Origin: Desulfobacterales bacterium
GTDB taxonomy: Bacteria > Desulfobacterota > Desulfobacteria > Desulfobacterales > Desulfobacteraceae
Assembly: GCA_023143455.1 (NCBI GenBank)
Contig: JAGLHT010000010.1
Span: 1 to 63,292, forward strand
Reading direction: 5' to 3'
Length of the DNA stretch: 63,292 bases
Shown one piece after another: positions 35,101 to 42,775 of this stretch (positions are counted from its first letter, which is position 1; each line of letters opens with the position of its first letter). Both the position numbers and the translations under genes were made by a program. The notes beneath the pieces are model-generated. The model was given only the letters and a program-made list of their open reading frames with translations. It did no database searches and was not told where the DNA came from.

Positions 35101-36400
35101 CTATTGGCATCATTACCAGGTGCAGCTCGAGGATATGACAACAAACAAAAAATCCTCGTTTTCGACAAATGATCGAGAATTTAGATGGGAGCTAATTGCA
35201 AATAGACAATATGGTGTGGCTGTCAGGGCTGTTGATGTTTCAGGCAACGTGACTCCATATTGCACACAGGTCCTACACACAACAACAAAGGACTCATCAG
35301 CTCCGGCAACTCCAGCCTGGCTTGCAACGGATCCAATTATTGCAGGGTTCAAAGTGATTGCAATGATTTGGCATCACAACACAGAAACTGATATGTCCCA
35401 TTATATTGTTGAGAGATCCACAGTCAGCGATTTTGCAAGCGACATTACTATACTTGGAGCAATCAAGGCAAGTTTTCACTCGGATTCAATGGATCTTGAG
35501 GTTTCAACAGCGTACTATTACAGATTAAAGGCCGTTGATACCTCCGGCAATGCCTCTGCCTATTCAGCCATACAAACAGCAACAACCTTGCAAATCGGCC
35601 AGACAGATATTGCCGTTGACGGGATCATTGCAGACCATATCAATGTCACAAATCTTGCTGCAATAAAGGCTGTCCTGGGGACCATAACATCAGGCAGGCT
35701 GCAAAATGCAGCCGGCACAACATATTTTGATTTGGATCTCAACCGGCTTAAGCTGGGTGATGCTTTTGATTTTAATGATGGAGTGCTGACCTTATCCGGC
35801 GGAGGCGGCGGGATTACTTACATAACAGAGCCAACAACTCCATATGTTGTGGGTGAGTTATGGCAAGACTCAACAAGTGTGAAATATTGCTCAACAGCCA
35901 GGGCCACTGGTGCTTTTGATGCAGATGACTGGACAGTGTCATCAACAAACAACTCCTCCTGGGGACATGCCTCAGACACAACCAAGATTGACGGGGGTGA
36001 TATTTACACAGATACCGTGACAGCCTCATCAATTTCATCAATATCAGCAAACCTGGGGACAATTACAGCGGGCCTGGCAAAATCAAGCGATGATAAGTTC
36101 CAGGTTGATTTTTCAAATAAATGGTTGAGAGTTTATGGTGACACTGAGATTGTGGATGAGGAGTTTACCTCTGACCATGATGTTGCTGTTGTCCTGGACT
36201 ATGACACAATAAATGCAGCAAGCGTTGAGGTCACAACAGTTGACGGCGGGACAACCTACACTGAGGACACAGATTACACAATCAATTATGATGACGGACA
36301 GATCACAGTTTTATCAACCGGCTCAATGGCTGATGCAACGGTGTTTGAGATTGATTATATATATACAAGCATAAGGGTCCAATTGGGGTATTTGCCATAA
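32090..36400 (+). CDS. Tail tip attachment protein, lambda J-like
   Basis: A 1436-residue host-specificity protein. The N-terminal third contains hydrophobic Ala/Gly-rich helices (residues about 80-125, gpI-like segment) fused to the J hub domain. Residues about 350-760 form the hub, and residues about 770-1170 hold several fibronectin type III-like beta repeats (VKNF..W-type starts such as DVVNFAGTWNSIKR). A central-fibre segment (TDIAVDGIIADHINVTNLAA, LGTITSGRL) and a distal domain follow. It should bind the host receptor. The N-terminal fusion replaces a separate gpI gene. Confidence 0.85.
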   Translation: MSVTITKIKDPFNLDINEKSVVPYVEGQGLDYYFRDINLNEDGIKFVISRNGVVVTDDQFDFIEIKPEDFLSIVAKTEAPAIAAWVTGYATMTAAISAGVMAAVAYGAVYIAATLVIGYAMSALCSALGPDAPKAGAGSYGSGSEDAAAQTYGWGELYQGRTENARIPILFGANKVAGHEINKFATIDGNKEILNVLLAICDHSIDSITDVRINDQPHAYFREIEVIADRLGSNSDAVIDGFDEVVGQSDIGSKLLDGTPVTQQTDGNAVEKLRIFISAPNGFYYTSDTGGMDPRTATFSVEYRVKDAADWILDDNYTMTGQTTQTQRKIVEIDDLTPAQYEVKIARTNAAETSYRGNSDIHFAALQEIVKESLIYPGLAKYAIKALATDQLSGGQPRFTCIAARDYVSVWDKSLATPAWVNKRATSPAWMAYALLVQHVSPKIDKDRLIWDDWKNWADYCDETVDGGYRFDGATVLFSGDAWSNLQKIARLGRAVIIRRGTKYGVFLDAPNSVVSHMFTMGNIKEGTFNIQYLAQKDRANAVEVEYTDPDKDYTRQVVCVYSDAYLGVTAEGQAAQVAIDASISEAEAVREAVFRINSNKYLNRVVTFDASVDSFGCTVGDLFYFQHEIVDYETGRVGSRILDAGNDDGSGNPYVQLDQEVEIESGITYKIMVRLSDDTLVEKTVNNAVGTTDTLTVTVAWLTIPEAKDLFLFGNADTYKKIYRLLNITRKDDMDRTVSGIEYLSEIYTENDSYIIDVPPWITRKQKAVNVILNEFLSYAADGTYKSNINVSWTRGYTTAGVNWGIWLENTTATTDPIKIGESFENSFVINSDLVIGDTYKVYVSVLGEGAVDTDDNTESITIQGKLAPPADVVNFAGTWNSIKRNVAFTWAAVSDLDFDYYEIREGATWATATKVLTSIDNSGIIYIDEGVSESITYRIKAVDKSGIESDTEDTCVVPIDTTDCPLSTPGGLALVSSSIIASDGGNIVTLLATWNSDSESSDYWHHYQVQLEDMTTNKKSSFSTNDREFRWELIANRQYGVAVRAVDVSGNVTPYCTQVLHTTTKDSSAPATPAWLATDPIIAGFKVIAMIWHHNTETDMSHYIVERSTVSDFASDITILGAIKASFHSDSMDLEVSTAYYYRLKAVDTSGNASAYSAIQTATTLQIGQTDIAVDGIIADHINVTNLAAIKAVLGTITSGRLQNAAGTTYFDLDLNRLKLGDAFDFNDGVLTLSGGGGGITYITEPTTPYVVGELWQDSTSVKYCSTARATGAFDADDWTVSSTNNSSWGHASDTTKIDGGDIYTDTVTASSISSISANLGTITAGLAKSSDDKFQVDFSNKWLRVYGDTEIVDEEFTSDHDVAVVLDYDTINAASVEVTTVDGGTTYTEDTDYTINYDDGQITVLSTGSMADATVFEIDYIYTSIRVQLGYLP

Positions 36401-36690
36401 TGTCAGATTTTGGATTAAAAATTTATGATGCTGCAGGAAATATAACCCTTGATGGAGCAGATTGCGTAACAAGATTAAGATATAGTGTCGAGATTGCTGC
36501 TGGGGTAAGTGGTAATGTTGCCCTAAATGATATCGATGGAAAATCCACTTGTGAGTTTGGTATAGCTTTGGAACAGAATAAAACATCACACCATGTTAGC
36601 AGGAGTGGGACAACCATAACCTGGACCGCAGCGGGGGGGATCCTTTTCCCATCATCCAGTACCCTTGTCGTTGTTTTTTTATATACATAG
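36400..36690 (+). CDS. Small tail-associated protein
   Basis: A 96-residue beta-rich protein (starts SDFGLKIYDAAGNITLDGAD) whose start overlaps the J-like stop by one base. The pattern resembles small DUF6453-like proteins that follow J genes and may form a tip appendage. No enzymatic motif. Confidence 0.5.
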   Translation: MSDFGLKIYDAAGNITLDGADCVTRLRYSVEIAAGVSGNVALNDIDGKSTCEFGIALEQNKTSHHVSRSGTTITWTAAGGILFPSSSTLVVVFLYT

Positions 36691-36705
36691 GAGATATTAT
36701 AATAA

Positions 36706-37395
36706 ATGATAAACCATGGTTTAATTATTAAAAATTACACTGGTGGGATCCAAATAGATAGCCTTTATAGTAATTTTTCATTTTTTCAATCTGGAAGCTT
36801 ATCTTTGGTAGATTATGGCTATCCCACCTATGGGGAAAATACAATAAATTTTGTGAATACTCTACAAATTCCAATAATTGGAATAAGACCAAGCACAACA
36901 ACTTTTTGTGCTTTAAAAAGGATAAATAAAAGTGGGTCTACTTTCATATCAGCGACCGTCGAAAGGGAGCACGGCCTTGCTGGTACAATAGGCTGGATTG
37001 CTTTTATAAAGGGTCAGTTAAATGCTCTGCCGGAATACGGATTAATAGTAAAAAACCCCTCTGGTCAAGTAGTATTTAGTAGCAATGAGGAGTATTTTAA
37101 AATAAAAGGCGTTTATTCGCCAACGGTTCCGCAAGACGGTTATATTGATGTTGTTGTGGAAGATGCTAATACTAATTATTTCATTCTTTATCCTTTTTCT
37201 ATGCGTATTGAATCAGAGTGGATAGATGAAATAGAGGCGTGGTCTGTAGAAGTGTATCAAATGGGGATTAAAAAAATATCATCCACTGTGATTCGTGTTG
37301 GAGTCTACGATGTAAGAACACAGGGGGTGGCTGGTTCCAATGCGACTTATAATGCATGGCATAGTAATTGTAAATTAATAGAGGTAGGGAAATGA
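36706..37395 (+). CDS. Putative tail/receptor-associated protein
   Basis: A 229-residue beta-rich protein with repeated aromatic and glycine residues and no signal peptide. Its opening (HGLIIKNYTGGIQIDSLYSN) is similar in design to the preceding small protein, suggesting related tip-associated domains. Function inferred from position after the J-like gene. Overlaps the next gene by four bases. Confidence 0.45.
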   Translation: MINHGLIIKNYTGGIQIDSLYSNFSFFQSGSLSLVDYGYPTYGENTINFVNTLQIPIIGIRPSTTTFCALKRINKSGSTFISATVEREHGLAGTIGWIAFIKGQLNALPEYGLIVKNPSGQVVFSSNEEYFKIKGVYSPTVPQDGYIDVVVEDANTNYFILYPFSMRIESEWIDEIEAWSVEVYQMGIKKISSTVIRVGVYDVRTQGVAGSNATYNAWHSNCKLIEVGK

Positions 37396-37649
37396 TAAAA
37401 CTTTTTTTTCTAATATGTATAACATCACTATTGTTATCTTGTGCTGCATCAAAAAGAGTTTTTATCCCATCAATAGAGGGTGATTGTGTTGATCGGGCAA
37501 TTATCCTCCGCCAGGATCTAAGGGCGGACGGGTATGATGCCCAAATTGTCCTGGGAACTTTTAAAGATGAGGGCGAGGTCCTGGGTCATGCCTGGGTAAA
37601 ATATCGGAGAGATAAAACAAATAAATGGATTTATATCTATAATTATTAA
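37392..37649 (+). CDS. Small lipoprotein with transglutaminase-like Cys/His motif
   Basis: An 85-residue protein with a lipobox (LLLSC, Cys17), so anchored in the envelope. The mature part contains EGDCVDRAI with Cys32, then GHAWVKY with His66 and a final YIYNY strand. The Cys-x(33)-His order with GHAW is like bacterial transglutaminase-like or cysteine-peptidase cores, though the protein is very small. Start overlaps the upstream stop. Its role in a late phage region is unknown. Confidence 0.5.
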   Translation: MIKLFFLICITSLLLSCAASKRVFIPSIEGDCVDRAIILRQDLRADGYDAQIVLGTFKDEGEVLGHAWVKYRRDKTNKWIYIYNY

Positions 37650-37685
37650 TTTTTTAGCTCTAAAAATGGAGCAAGGAGGGTTTCA

Positions 37686-38144
37686 ATGTTACAGACAAAA
37701 CAACAAAAATTTTTTAAGGCCGGGTTCTTTTTTTTACTTTTATTTATTGTGGTTTTATTCATGTTTTTGGGTGAGATTGGTTATTGCGACAACGGCAAGA
37801 CCGGCAAGACATCAACCGGATCCTCATTGAATTATGAAGAAATAAGTGTTGATACAGATCCAGGGGCGGACGGTTATGCCGGCGATTCAGTGATTGTCAA
37901 ATCAGATATCAATCCAAATGCAAAGGAAATGTTTTTTTATATTGATCAACTCCGTACAGGCTCAGAGGTGATTTTGCAAAACAGGAGGGCCGGTCGGTCC
38001 TTTTGGACAGACTATGAAACATATACAGCAACAACCTATTTAAAGGTTGAGAATAGCGCAGTTGATAGAGAGTGGAGAGTGTTCATTGATGATGGTAAGG
38101 AAGGTACTGGGACCGATGACACTATTGCTGGCCTTGAATGGTAA
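37686..38144 (+). CDS. Exported or membrane-anchored protein of unknown function
   Basis: A 152-residue protein with an N-terminal hydrophobic segment (AGFFFLLLFIVVLFMFLG) that would act as signal or anchor, followed by a Gly/Thr/Ser-rich linker and a beta-type domain. GGAGG seven bases before the ATG supports translation. No family recognised. It belongs to a run of late genes with export signals. Confidence 0.5.
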   Translation: MLQTKQQKFFKAGFFFLLLFIVVLFMFLGEIGYCDNGKTGKTSTGSSLNYEEISVDTDPGADGYAGDSVIVKSDINPNAKEMFFYIDQLRTGSEVILQNRRAGRSFWTDYETYTATTYLKVENSAVDREWRVFIDDGKEGTGTDDTIAGLEW

Positions 38145-38165
38145 AAAAAAACAAAGAGGTAAAAC

Positions 38166-39992
38166 ATGCTTAAATTTATGAAAAAACTCTTTTTGGGATT
38201 ATTGCTCCTGCCTTTTTTAATAGTTCCTTCAAATGCTCAGGCTGTACGTCCGGTTGTTTCCCCCACGGTTTATGCCCCTGTTTGGGATGTTACGAGTTAT
38301 GGGGGAGCAGGAGACCAAGAGTTGGTTTTAAACCTAACCAACACAGCCGATGCAGTAACCTTCCAAGAAAAATACGCTCCGAGCGATCCTTACGAGTGCG
38401 CAAGCGTATTTAACGTGTTTGATTTTGAGGGGCTACTCAAGAAAGATATCCCTATTAACAGTATGGCAGGATATGGGGCGAGAAATGTTACTAATCTTTG
38501 TCTGTGGAGTCAGGATTTAACTGCTGCGGGTTGGAGTGCCCAAGGAAGTCCTACAAATGTAACTGAAACAAGTTATCAATGTAATGCCTCTAATGATTAT
38601 TTAAGAAGATATACTTCTCTGGGGACAGGTCTAATGGTTGGGCGCAAATTTGTTTGTAGAGTTACTATAAGTTCAAGTAGTCCTGTTGTTGTAAAGCCAT
38701 ACAGTTGGGGTAGCGGGACTATAATATATTTGTTTGATATCACTAAATGCTGGACAATTACTCCCACTGAACAAATTATAACTATCTCAGGAGTAGCAGC
38801 AGGAGAAACAGGATATGCTAACAATCAAATTCTTTTTGGAATTGTGCCGGATGATGCTGGAGCTTCTTATCCACTAACAATTAATATAACAGACTTTCAA
38901 CTCGAAGAAGTAACAGGTCAAACGAACCAAAACCCATCAGACCACATTCCCACAACCACAGCAGCCGTAACAGAATACTATGATACTGAAAACGGTAATA
39001 CTGTAACTTCAAATGTAGTAACTGAAGCAGCAGGGACAGATCTTACAAGTAATCCTGGCTGGGCTGTATGGCCTTCAACTACAAATGTAATAGGATCAAC
39101 AGTCTATCGTGATCTTACACATGCAGATTGGGTTAAGACAAATGGTTCAATAACAGCCGAAGCTGTAGTCTTAATAGATGGCACAACTGTAGCAGATAAA
39201 AACACTTTTACAGCCTCAGCAGCTAATGGAACTGCAATTCTCGTTCCATACGTTTCTGCAAGCGGGGTTCATGCTGGCGGTATATTCATCAAGCGCAAAA
39301 CAGGTACAGGAGCCATTGAAGTAACTATAGACGGCGGTACAACATGGGTTGCTGTAACGACTCAAGTAGCAGGTGATTCAGGCTGGCATTTATGTGAGAC
39401 TACTCTTCCAACTGTAACTGATCCCGAGTTTGGAATAAGATTGGTTACGTCTGGTGATGCAGTGTACTTAGATTTTGCTCAAATGGATGATGGATTTGCA
39501 AGAGTAAGCTCACATCCTATAGCCGGAGGAGTTACCTTAGCTGGTCAAGCCTTAATCGCGGCAGACGCAGCGAATGCAAGTAAGCTCATAGAAGACAAGC
39601 AGGGGTATGTTTATGTTGAGGCTCAGTTGTTACCGGATGATTTGTCTCTTAAAAATGCGAGAATTTTATATGATGGTACTTCACTCCTCTTTGCAGGAGC
39701 TTTGGTTAATAGATTTTTATCAAATGATGGCACTAACAATTTGCAATTGTTTAACTCTCTTGTAGGCTATTCTAAGGGCGCTTCTTATTGGTGGGATTCA
39801 TCTAAACAGATATCCGCTAATGGAAGTAGTACGTCTATTGGTTCGTATGATGGTGCTTGGGGTTCAGGAGCACTTTATATAGGTAGTAGATATAGTGGGG
39901 CTGACCAATTCAACGGCATAATCTCAAAAATAATATTCGGCAAAGGCATAAAAACAACTCAAGCTGATATGGAAACTCTAACCACACCATAA
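38166..39992 (+). CDS. Tail-fibre-like protein with a signal peptide
   Basis: A 608-residue beta-rich protein. It opens with a signal peptide (MKKLFLGLLLLPFLIVPSNA-QA). Residues about 110-270 contain a RNVTNLCLWSQDLTAAGWSA segment typical of phage carbohydrate-binding or fibre domains, repeated in design at 300-430, and residues 455-600 look LamG-like (YVYVEAQLLPDD, GALYIGSRYSGADQFNGIIS). Virion fibres normally lack signal peptides, so it may be exported to the lysogen or host surface. Confidence 0.55.
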   Translation: MLKFMKKLFLGLLLLPFLIVPSNAQAVRPVVSPTVYAPVWDVTSYGGAGDQELVLNLTNTADAVTFQEKYAPSDPYECASVFNVFDFEGLLKKDIPINSMAGYGARNVTNLCLWSQDLTAAGWSAQGSPTNVTETSYQCNASNDYLRRYTSLGTGLMVGRKFVCRVTISSSSPVVVKPYSWGSGTIIYLFDITKCWTITPTEQIITISGVAAGETGYANNQILFGIVPDDAGASYPLTINITDFQLEEVTGQTNQNPSDHIPTTTAAVTEYYDTENGNTVTSNVVTEAAGTDLTSNPGWAVWPSTTNVIGSTVYRDLTHADWVKTNGSITAEAVVLIDGTTVADKNTFTASAANGTAILVPYVSASGVHAGGIFIKRKTGTGAIEVTIDGGTTWVAVTTQVAGDSGWHLCETTLPTVTDPEFGIRLVTSGDAVYLDFAQMDDGFARVSSHPIAGGVTLAGQALIAADAANASKLIEDKQGYVYVEAQLLPDDLSLKNARILYDGTSLLFAGALVNRFLSNDGTNNLQLFNSLVGYSKGASYWWDSSKQISANGSSTSIGSYDGAWGSGALYIGSRYSGADQFNGIISKIIFGKGIKTTQADMETLTTP

Positions 39993-40003
39993 AGGAATAA
40001 TAA

Positions 40004-40522
40004 ATGAAAAAACTAATAATATTAATAATTGTATTTTTTGCAGTTGATTGTTTTGCACTTCAGGCTTTAATTAAAGTCCCTATCGACCAAAAATTAAAAA
40101 CAGACAAAGAGACAACCGTATTAGCTATTGAAAAAATCAAGCCCACTGAGATTAAAGAAAAAATTAAGCTTGATGAGCTTCAAGTTACAGATGATATACT
40201 CTGGAACACAAGAGTGTATAAAGACTATAAACTCATAAATGTAATCGAAGATATATCACTTGAAGATTTGCAAGCAAGAATAGATACGTATAAACTTGAC
40301 TGGATTATCCTTGCAGCTAATGATGGCACAAAAATAATAGAAGTTGATGGAGAAAAGCAGGTTGTTACAAACACTCTAATTTACTATGATTTTAATGTAG
40401 TCATAAATTTTATCAAGCGAGATATAGTATACATAGACGGTGAGGTCAGTAAAGAGACAGTTCCTACTGAGGTGATTTTAGGAAAGTTTGCAGGACAGCT
40501 TACTTTTGAGGGTAGTAAATAA
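40004..40522 (+). CDS. Secreted protein of unknown function
   Basis: A 172-residue protein with a signal peptide (KKLIILIIVFFAVDCFA-L) and a mature part rich in Lys, Glu, Ile and Asp. No domain recognised. AAGGAATAATAA precedes the ATG. It follows the fibre-like gene by twelve bases and is probably co-transcribed with it. Confidence 0.5.
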   Translation: MKKLIILIIVFFAVDCFALQALIKVPIDQKLKTDKETTVLAIEKIKPTEIKEKIKLDELQVTDDILWNTRVYKDYKLINVIEDISLEDLQARIDTYKLDWIILAANDGTKIIEVDGEKQVVTNTLIYYDFNVVINFIKRDIVYIDGEVSKETVPTEVILGKFAGQLTFEGSK

Positions 40523-40619
40523 TAATATTAAGCTGACGGTGAAAATTTAACAAATCTGTCAACAGCCTTCTGTTTTTGAGGGTAATGAATATACGAATAT
40601 TAAATTAAGGGCATGAAAA

Positions 40620-41177
40620 ATGGCTGATTTTATACCTTGTTTTGAAAAAGTGATGGACATGGAGGGTGGTTTTGTTGTGCATGAGATCCCTGGAGATCGA
40701 GGGGGCCTTACCTACGCAGGGATTGCGAGACACAAAAATCCATCATGGTCCGGCTGGGCCAAGGTCGATGCAGACCAATTTGATGCAGATCTGTTTGACC
40801 AGGTGCAATCATTTTACAAAAAAAACTATTGGGACCGGATCCGAGGGGATGAGATAATTTTTCAGGAGGTTGCATATTGTTTATTTGATTTTGGTGTAAA
40901 TGCCGGCACAAAAACAGCCGTTAAGATAGCACAAAAAATAATCGGCGCGTTGTGTGATGGTCATTTTGGAAAGCTGTCCTTGGCTGCATTAAACGAATTA
41001 ATACAGGATAAAAAGGATGCAGCTCTGTTTGTTGCATCCTATAGCCTGGAAAAGATTTTTAAATATAAAGATATTTGCATGAAGGATCCCCGCAGAAAAA
41101 AGGACAGGATCTCCAGCAATGAAAAATTTTTATGTGGTTGGATTAACCGAGTGCAAAGGGCTGGCGAATTTGTTTGA
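40620..41177 (+). CDS. Endolysin, GH108-type N-acetylmuramidase
   Basis: A 185-residue lysozyme-like protein of the glycosyl hydrolase 108 family: the catalytic MEGGFV with Glu15, the family DRGGLTYAGIARHKNP segment, KKNYWDRIRGDE and CLFDFGVNAGTKTAV. The C-terminal half resembles the peptidoglycan-binding/PG_3 region (NELIQDKKDAALFVASYSLE). There is no signal peptide, so it needs the holin for release. Last gene before attR. Confidence 0.88.
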   Translation: MADFIPCFEKVMDMEGGFVVHEIPGDRGGLTYAGIARHKNPSWSGWAKVDADQFDADLFDQVQSFYKKNYWDRIRGDEIIFQEVAYCLFDFGVNAGTKTAVKIAQKIIGALCDGHFGKLSLAALNELIQDKKDAALFVASYSLEKIFKYKDICMKDPRRKKDRISSNEKFLCGWINRVQRAGEFV

Positions 41178-41199
41178 ATAGTAGCAATATTGCTACTAT
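41178..41199 (+). terminator. 22-bp perfect palindrome after endolysin, likely terminator
   Basis: Starts on the base after the endolysin TGA and is perfectly self-complementary, centred between 41188 and 41189 (key part GTAGCAATATTGCTAC). AATTTTG follows. It would end late transcription before attR and the chromosome. Confidence 0.55.
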
Positions 41200-41247
41200 A
41201 ATTTTGACTGCCAAAACCGTTGATGCTAAAGATTTTCAGATCACATC

Positions 41248-41300
41248 CACCGTTCGGGACGGTGAGGTCGAGTGTTCGAATCACTCCGCCCCGACCAGGT
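41248..41300 (+). repeat. attR: attR core
   Basis: Exact 53-bp copy of 2962-3014 (3' half of tRNA-Pro from the anticodon stem through CCA plus GGT). No 5' tRNA half precedes it, so it is the recombination junction and not a functional tRNA. Confidence 0.95.
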
Positions 41301-41318
41301 ATTTACAACAAATTAAAA

Positions 41319-41337
41319 TGTGTCACATAGTGACACA
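41319..41337. repeat. 8-bp stem hairpin next to attR
   Basis: TGTGTCAC (41319-41326), loop ATA, GTGACACA (41330-41337). It lies on the chromosomal side of attR, i.e. it would follow the tRNA-Pro gene in the uninfected strain. No long T-run follows. Confidence 0.4.
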
Positions 41338-41381
41338 CGCTTTAAAATTTACCCTCATTAATTACCTATAATCAACTATTC

Positions 41382-41777
41382 TCAACCCGCTATTATCGCT
41401 TCAAGCATAGAAGCATCAGAACGGCTTAAATCAAAATTACTTTCTTTTTTTATTGAAATAAGTTTTAGCGTATCTTTAGCTCTATTTTTAATGTCATTAA
41501 TATTTTTTTGAGTTAATGGATATAAAAAATCAATATTTAAATATTCTTCTTTATACTCTGCGATTCCACCACCTTTTAATAAAGCTGTCATATCTCTGCC
41601 AGCAAGGTCGCTAAATTGATCTTCTCTTTGTGAGAAGACAAAACATTGAAACAAATGTAGCTCCATTTCTGTAAAAAGGTTGTGGATATCGTCTATAATT
41701 AACGCTACCCATCCAAGATGCTTATCTGTAGGGTGTTTTGGTTCGGTAAAGAATCGTAACTCTTTAGTTTTTGTCAT
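41382..41777 (-). CDS. Hypothetical protein linked to serine recombinase
   Basis: About 131 residues, acidic and mostly helical, no recognised motif. GGAGAG six bases before ATG 41777 supports the start and lies at the end of the recombinase gene, so the two are coupled. Because both are outside attR they are not part of the prophage as bounded by the repeats. Confidence 0.5.
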   Translation of the reverse strand: MTKTKELRFFTEPKHPTDKHLGWVALIIDDIHNLFTEMELHLFQCFVFSQREDQFSDLAGRDMTALLKGGGIAEYKEEYLNIDFLYPLTQKNINDIKNRAKDTLKLISIKKESNFDLSRSDASMLEAIIAG

Positions 41778-41779
41778 TT

Positions 41780-42370
41780 TCAACTCTCCTTTATTATCTT
41801 TGTTCTAGGATAATCTTTTTCAATTTTTTTAAGGGTTAGTCGGATTGTTTCATAAGATACACCAAGTTTAAATGCAATCTCTTTTTTCGTTAGTCTTTCA
41901 TTCAAAAGGCTGATAATTTTTTCTTTCTTTTCATCATCCATAAGAGGTTTTCTACCTAACTTCACGCCTCTTTTTTTAGCTGCTTCTATCCCTTCTTTTT
42001 GTCGTTCTTTTAATAGTGATCGTTCAAATTCTGCAACAGCCCCCATAATTTGTAACATTTGCTTTGAAAGCGGGTTGTCCTCTCCTGTGAAAGTTAAATT
42101 TTCTTTATGAAACTGAACTTTCACCTCTTTTTTAGTTATATTACATACTATTTGTTGCAACTCTTTCAAGTTTATAGCCAGTCGGTCCATTGAATTAACG
42201 TGCAATGTATCTCCAGCCCTGCAAAAGCTTAAACATTCCTGGAGTTTTGGTCTTTTGAGATTCTTACCTGACATTTTTTCTTTAAAAACATGATCGATTT
42301 TAATCTCTGCAAGTTGTTTTGTATCATTTTGATTAAAACTTGAAACTCTAATATATCCGACTTCTGCCAT
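41780..42370 (-). CDS. Resolvase-type serine recombinase, active-site Arg missing
   Basis: A 196-residue small serine recombinase: YIRVSS with nucleophile Ser10 and Arg8, the SMDRLAINLKELQ helix, the long E helix MLQIMGAVAEFERSLLKERQKEGIEAAKKRG and a C-terminal helix-turn-helix (LTKKEIAFKLGVSYETIRLT). Where resolvases have DRLxR (Arg71 in gamma-delta), this protein has DRLAIN, so one catalytic arginine is replaced by isoleucine; activity may be reduced or lost. Possibly a relic of another mobile element next to the same tRNA site. Confidence 0.82.
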   Translation of the reverse strand: MAEVGYIRVSSFNQNDTKQLAEIKIDHVFKEKMSGKNLKRPKLQECLSFCRAGDTLHVNSMDRLAINLKELQQIVCNITKKEVKVQFHKENLTFTGEDNPLSKQMLQIMGAVAEFERSLLKERQKEGIEAAKKRGVKLGRKPLMDDEKKEKIISLLNERLTKKEIAFKLGVSYETIRLTLKKIEKDYPRTKIIKES

Positions 42371-42478
42371 GGTTAATATTTCTCTTTTGACATTGCATTA
42401 TTCTTTCTGAAATATTTTTTATAAATAAAAATACATAGGCTCATTTACACTTCATAAATTATTTTTTAAAAAAAGTCA

Positions 42479-42532
42479 AGTAATTTCTAAGACTTTTTTT
42501 GTGATTTAACAAAAAAAGTCTTAGAAATTACT
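42479..42532. repeat. 24-bp perfect inverted repeat with 6-nt loop
   Basis: Left arm 42479-42502 and right arm 42509-42532 are exact reverse complements around GATTTA. Read leftward, the hairpin is followed by TGACTTTTTTTAA, so it could terminate the MFS transcript. It is much longer than a normal terminator stem and lies about 110 bases upstream of the recombinase gene, so a recombination site or small mobile repeat is an alternative. The rest of 42371-42775 is AT-rich with no supported gene. Confidence 0.85.
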
Positions 42533-42775
42533 GTGATTTACCAAAAAATAGCAATAATAAGTTTTTTTGTATTTTAAAAGTGAGGTTTCTTTTTACATTG
42601 AAATTGAATTGAATTGAAGTTTACATCCCACTTTTTTCATGTTCTTTTAAAATTATTTCTGATTTTAGGTTCAATATTGGGTCTATTTTTTTATATCGGA
42701 ATTCAGAAAAGAGCCTGGTACTTTGATAGCTTGAATGACAGAAATTTCTCATATTATTGAAATGACTGAAACTGG

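Larger units (their letters stand above)
2962..41300. mobile_element. Complete siphovirus-type prophage integrated in tRNA-Pro
   Basis: Bounded by 53-bp perfect direct repeats (2962-3014 and 41248-41300) that derive from the tRNA 3' half. An integrase sits 60 bases inside attL. Lysogeny, replication, packaging, head, tail and lysis modules are all present in open frames, and no interrupted essential gene was seen. Excised length from the repeats is 38,286 bp. The tape measure, tail tube and J-like tip protein without sheath or contractile baseplate genes indicate a long non-contractile tail. Confidence 0.93.
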
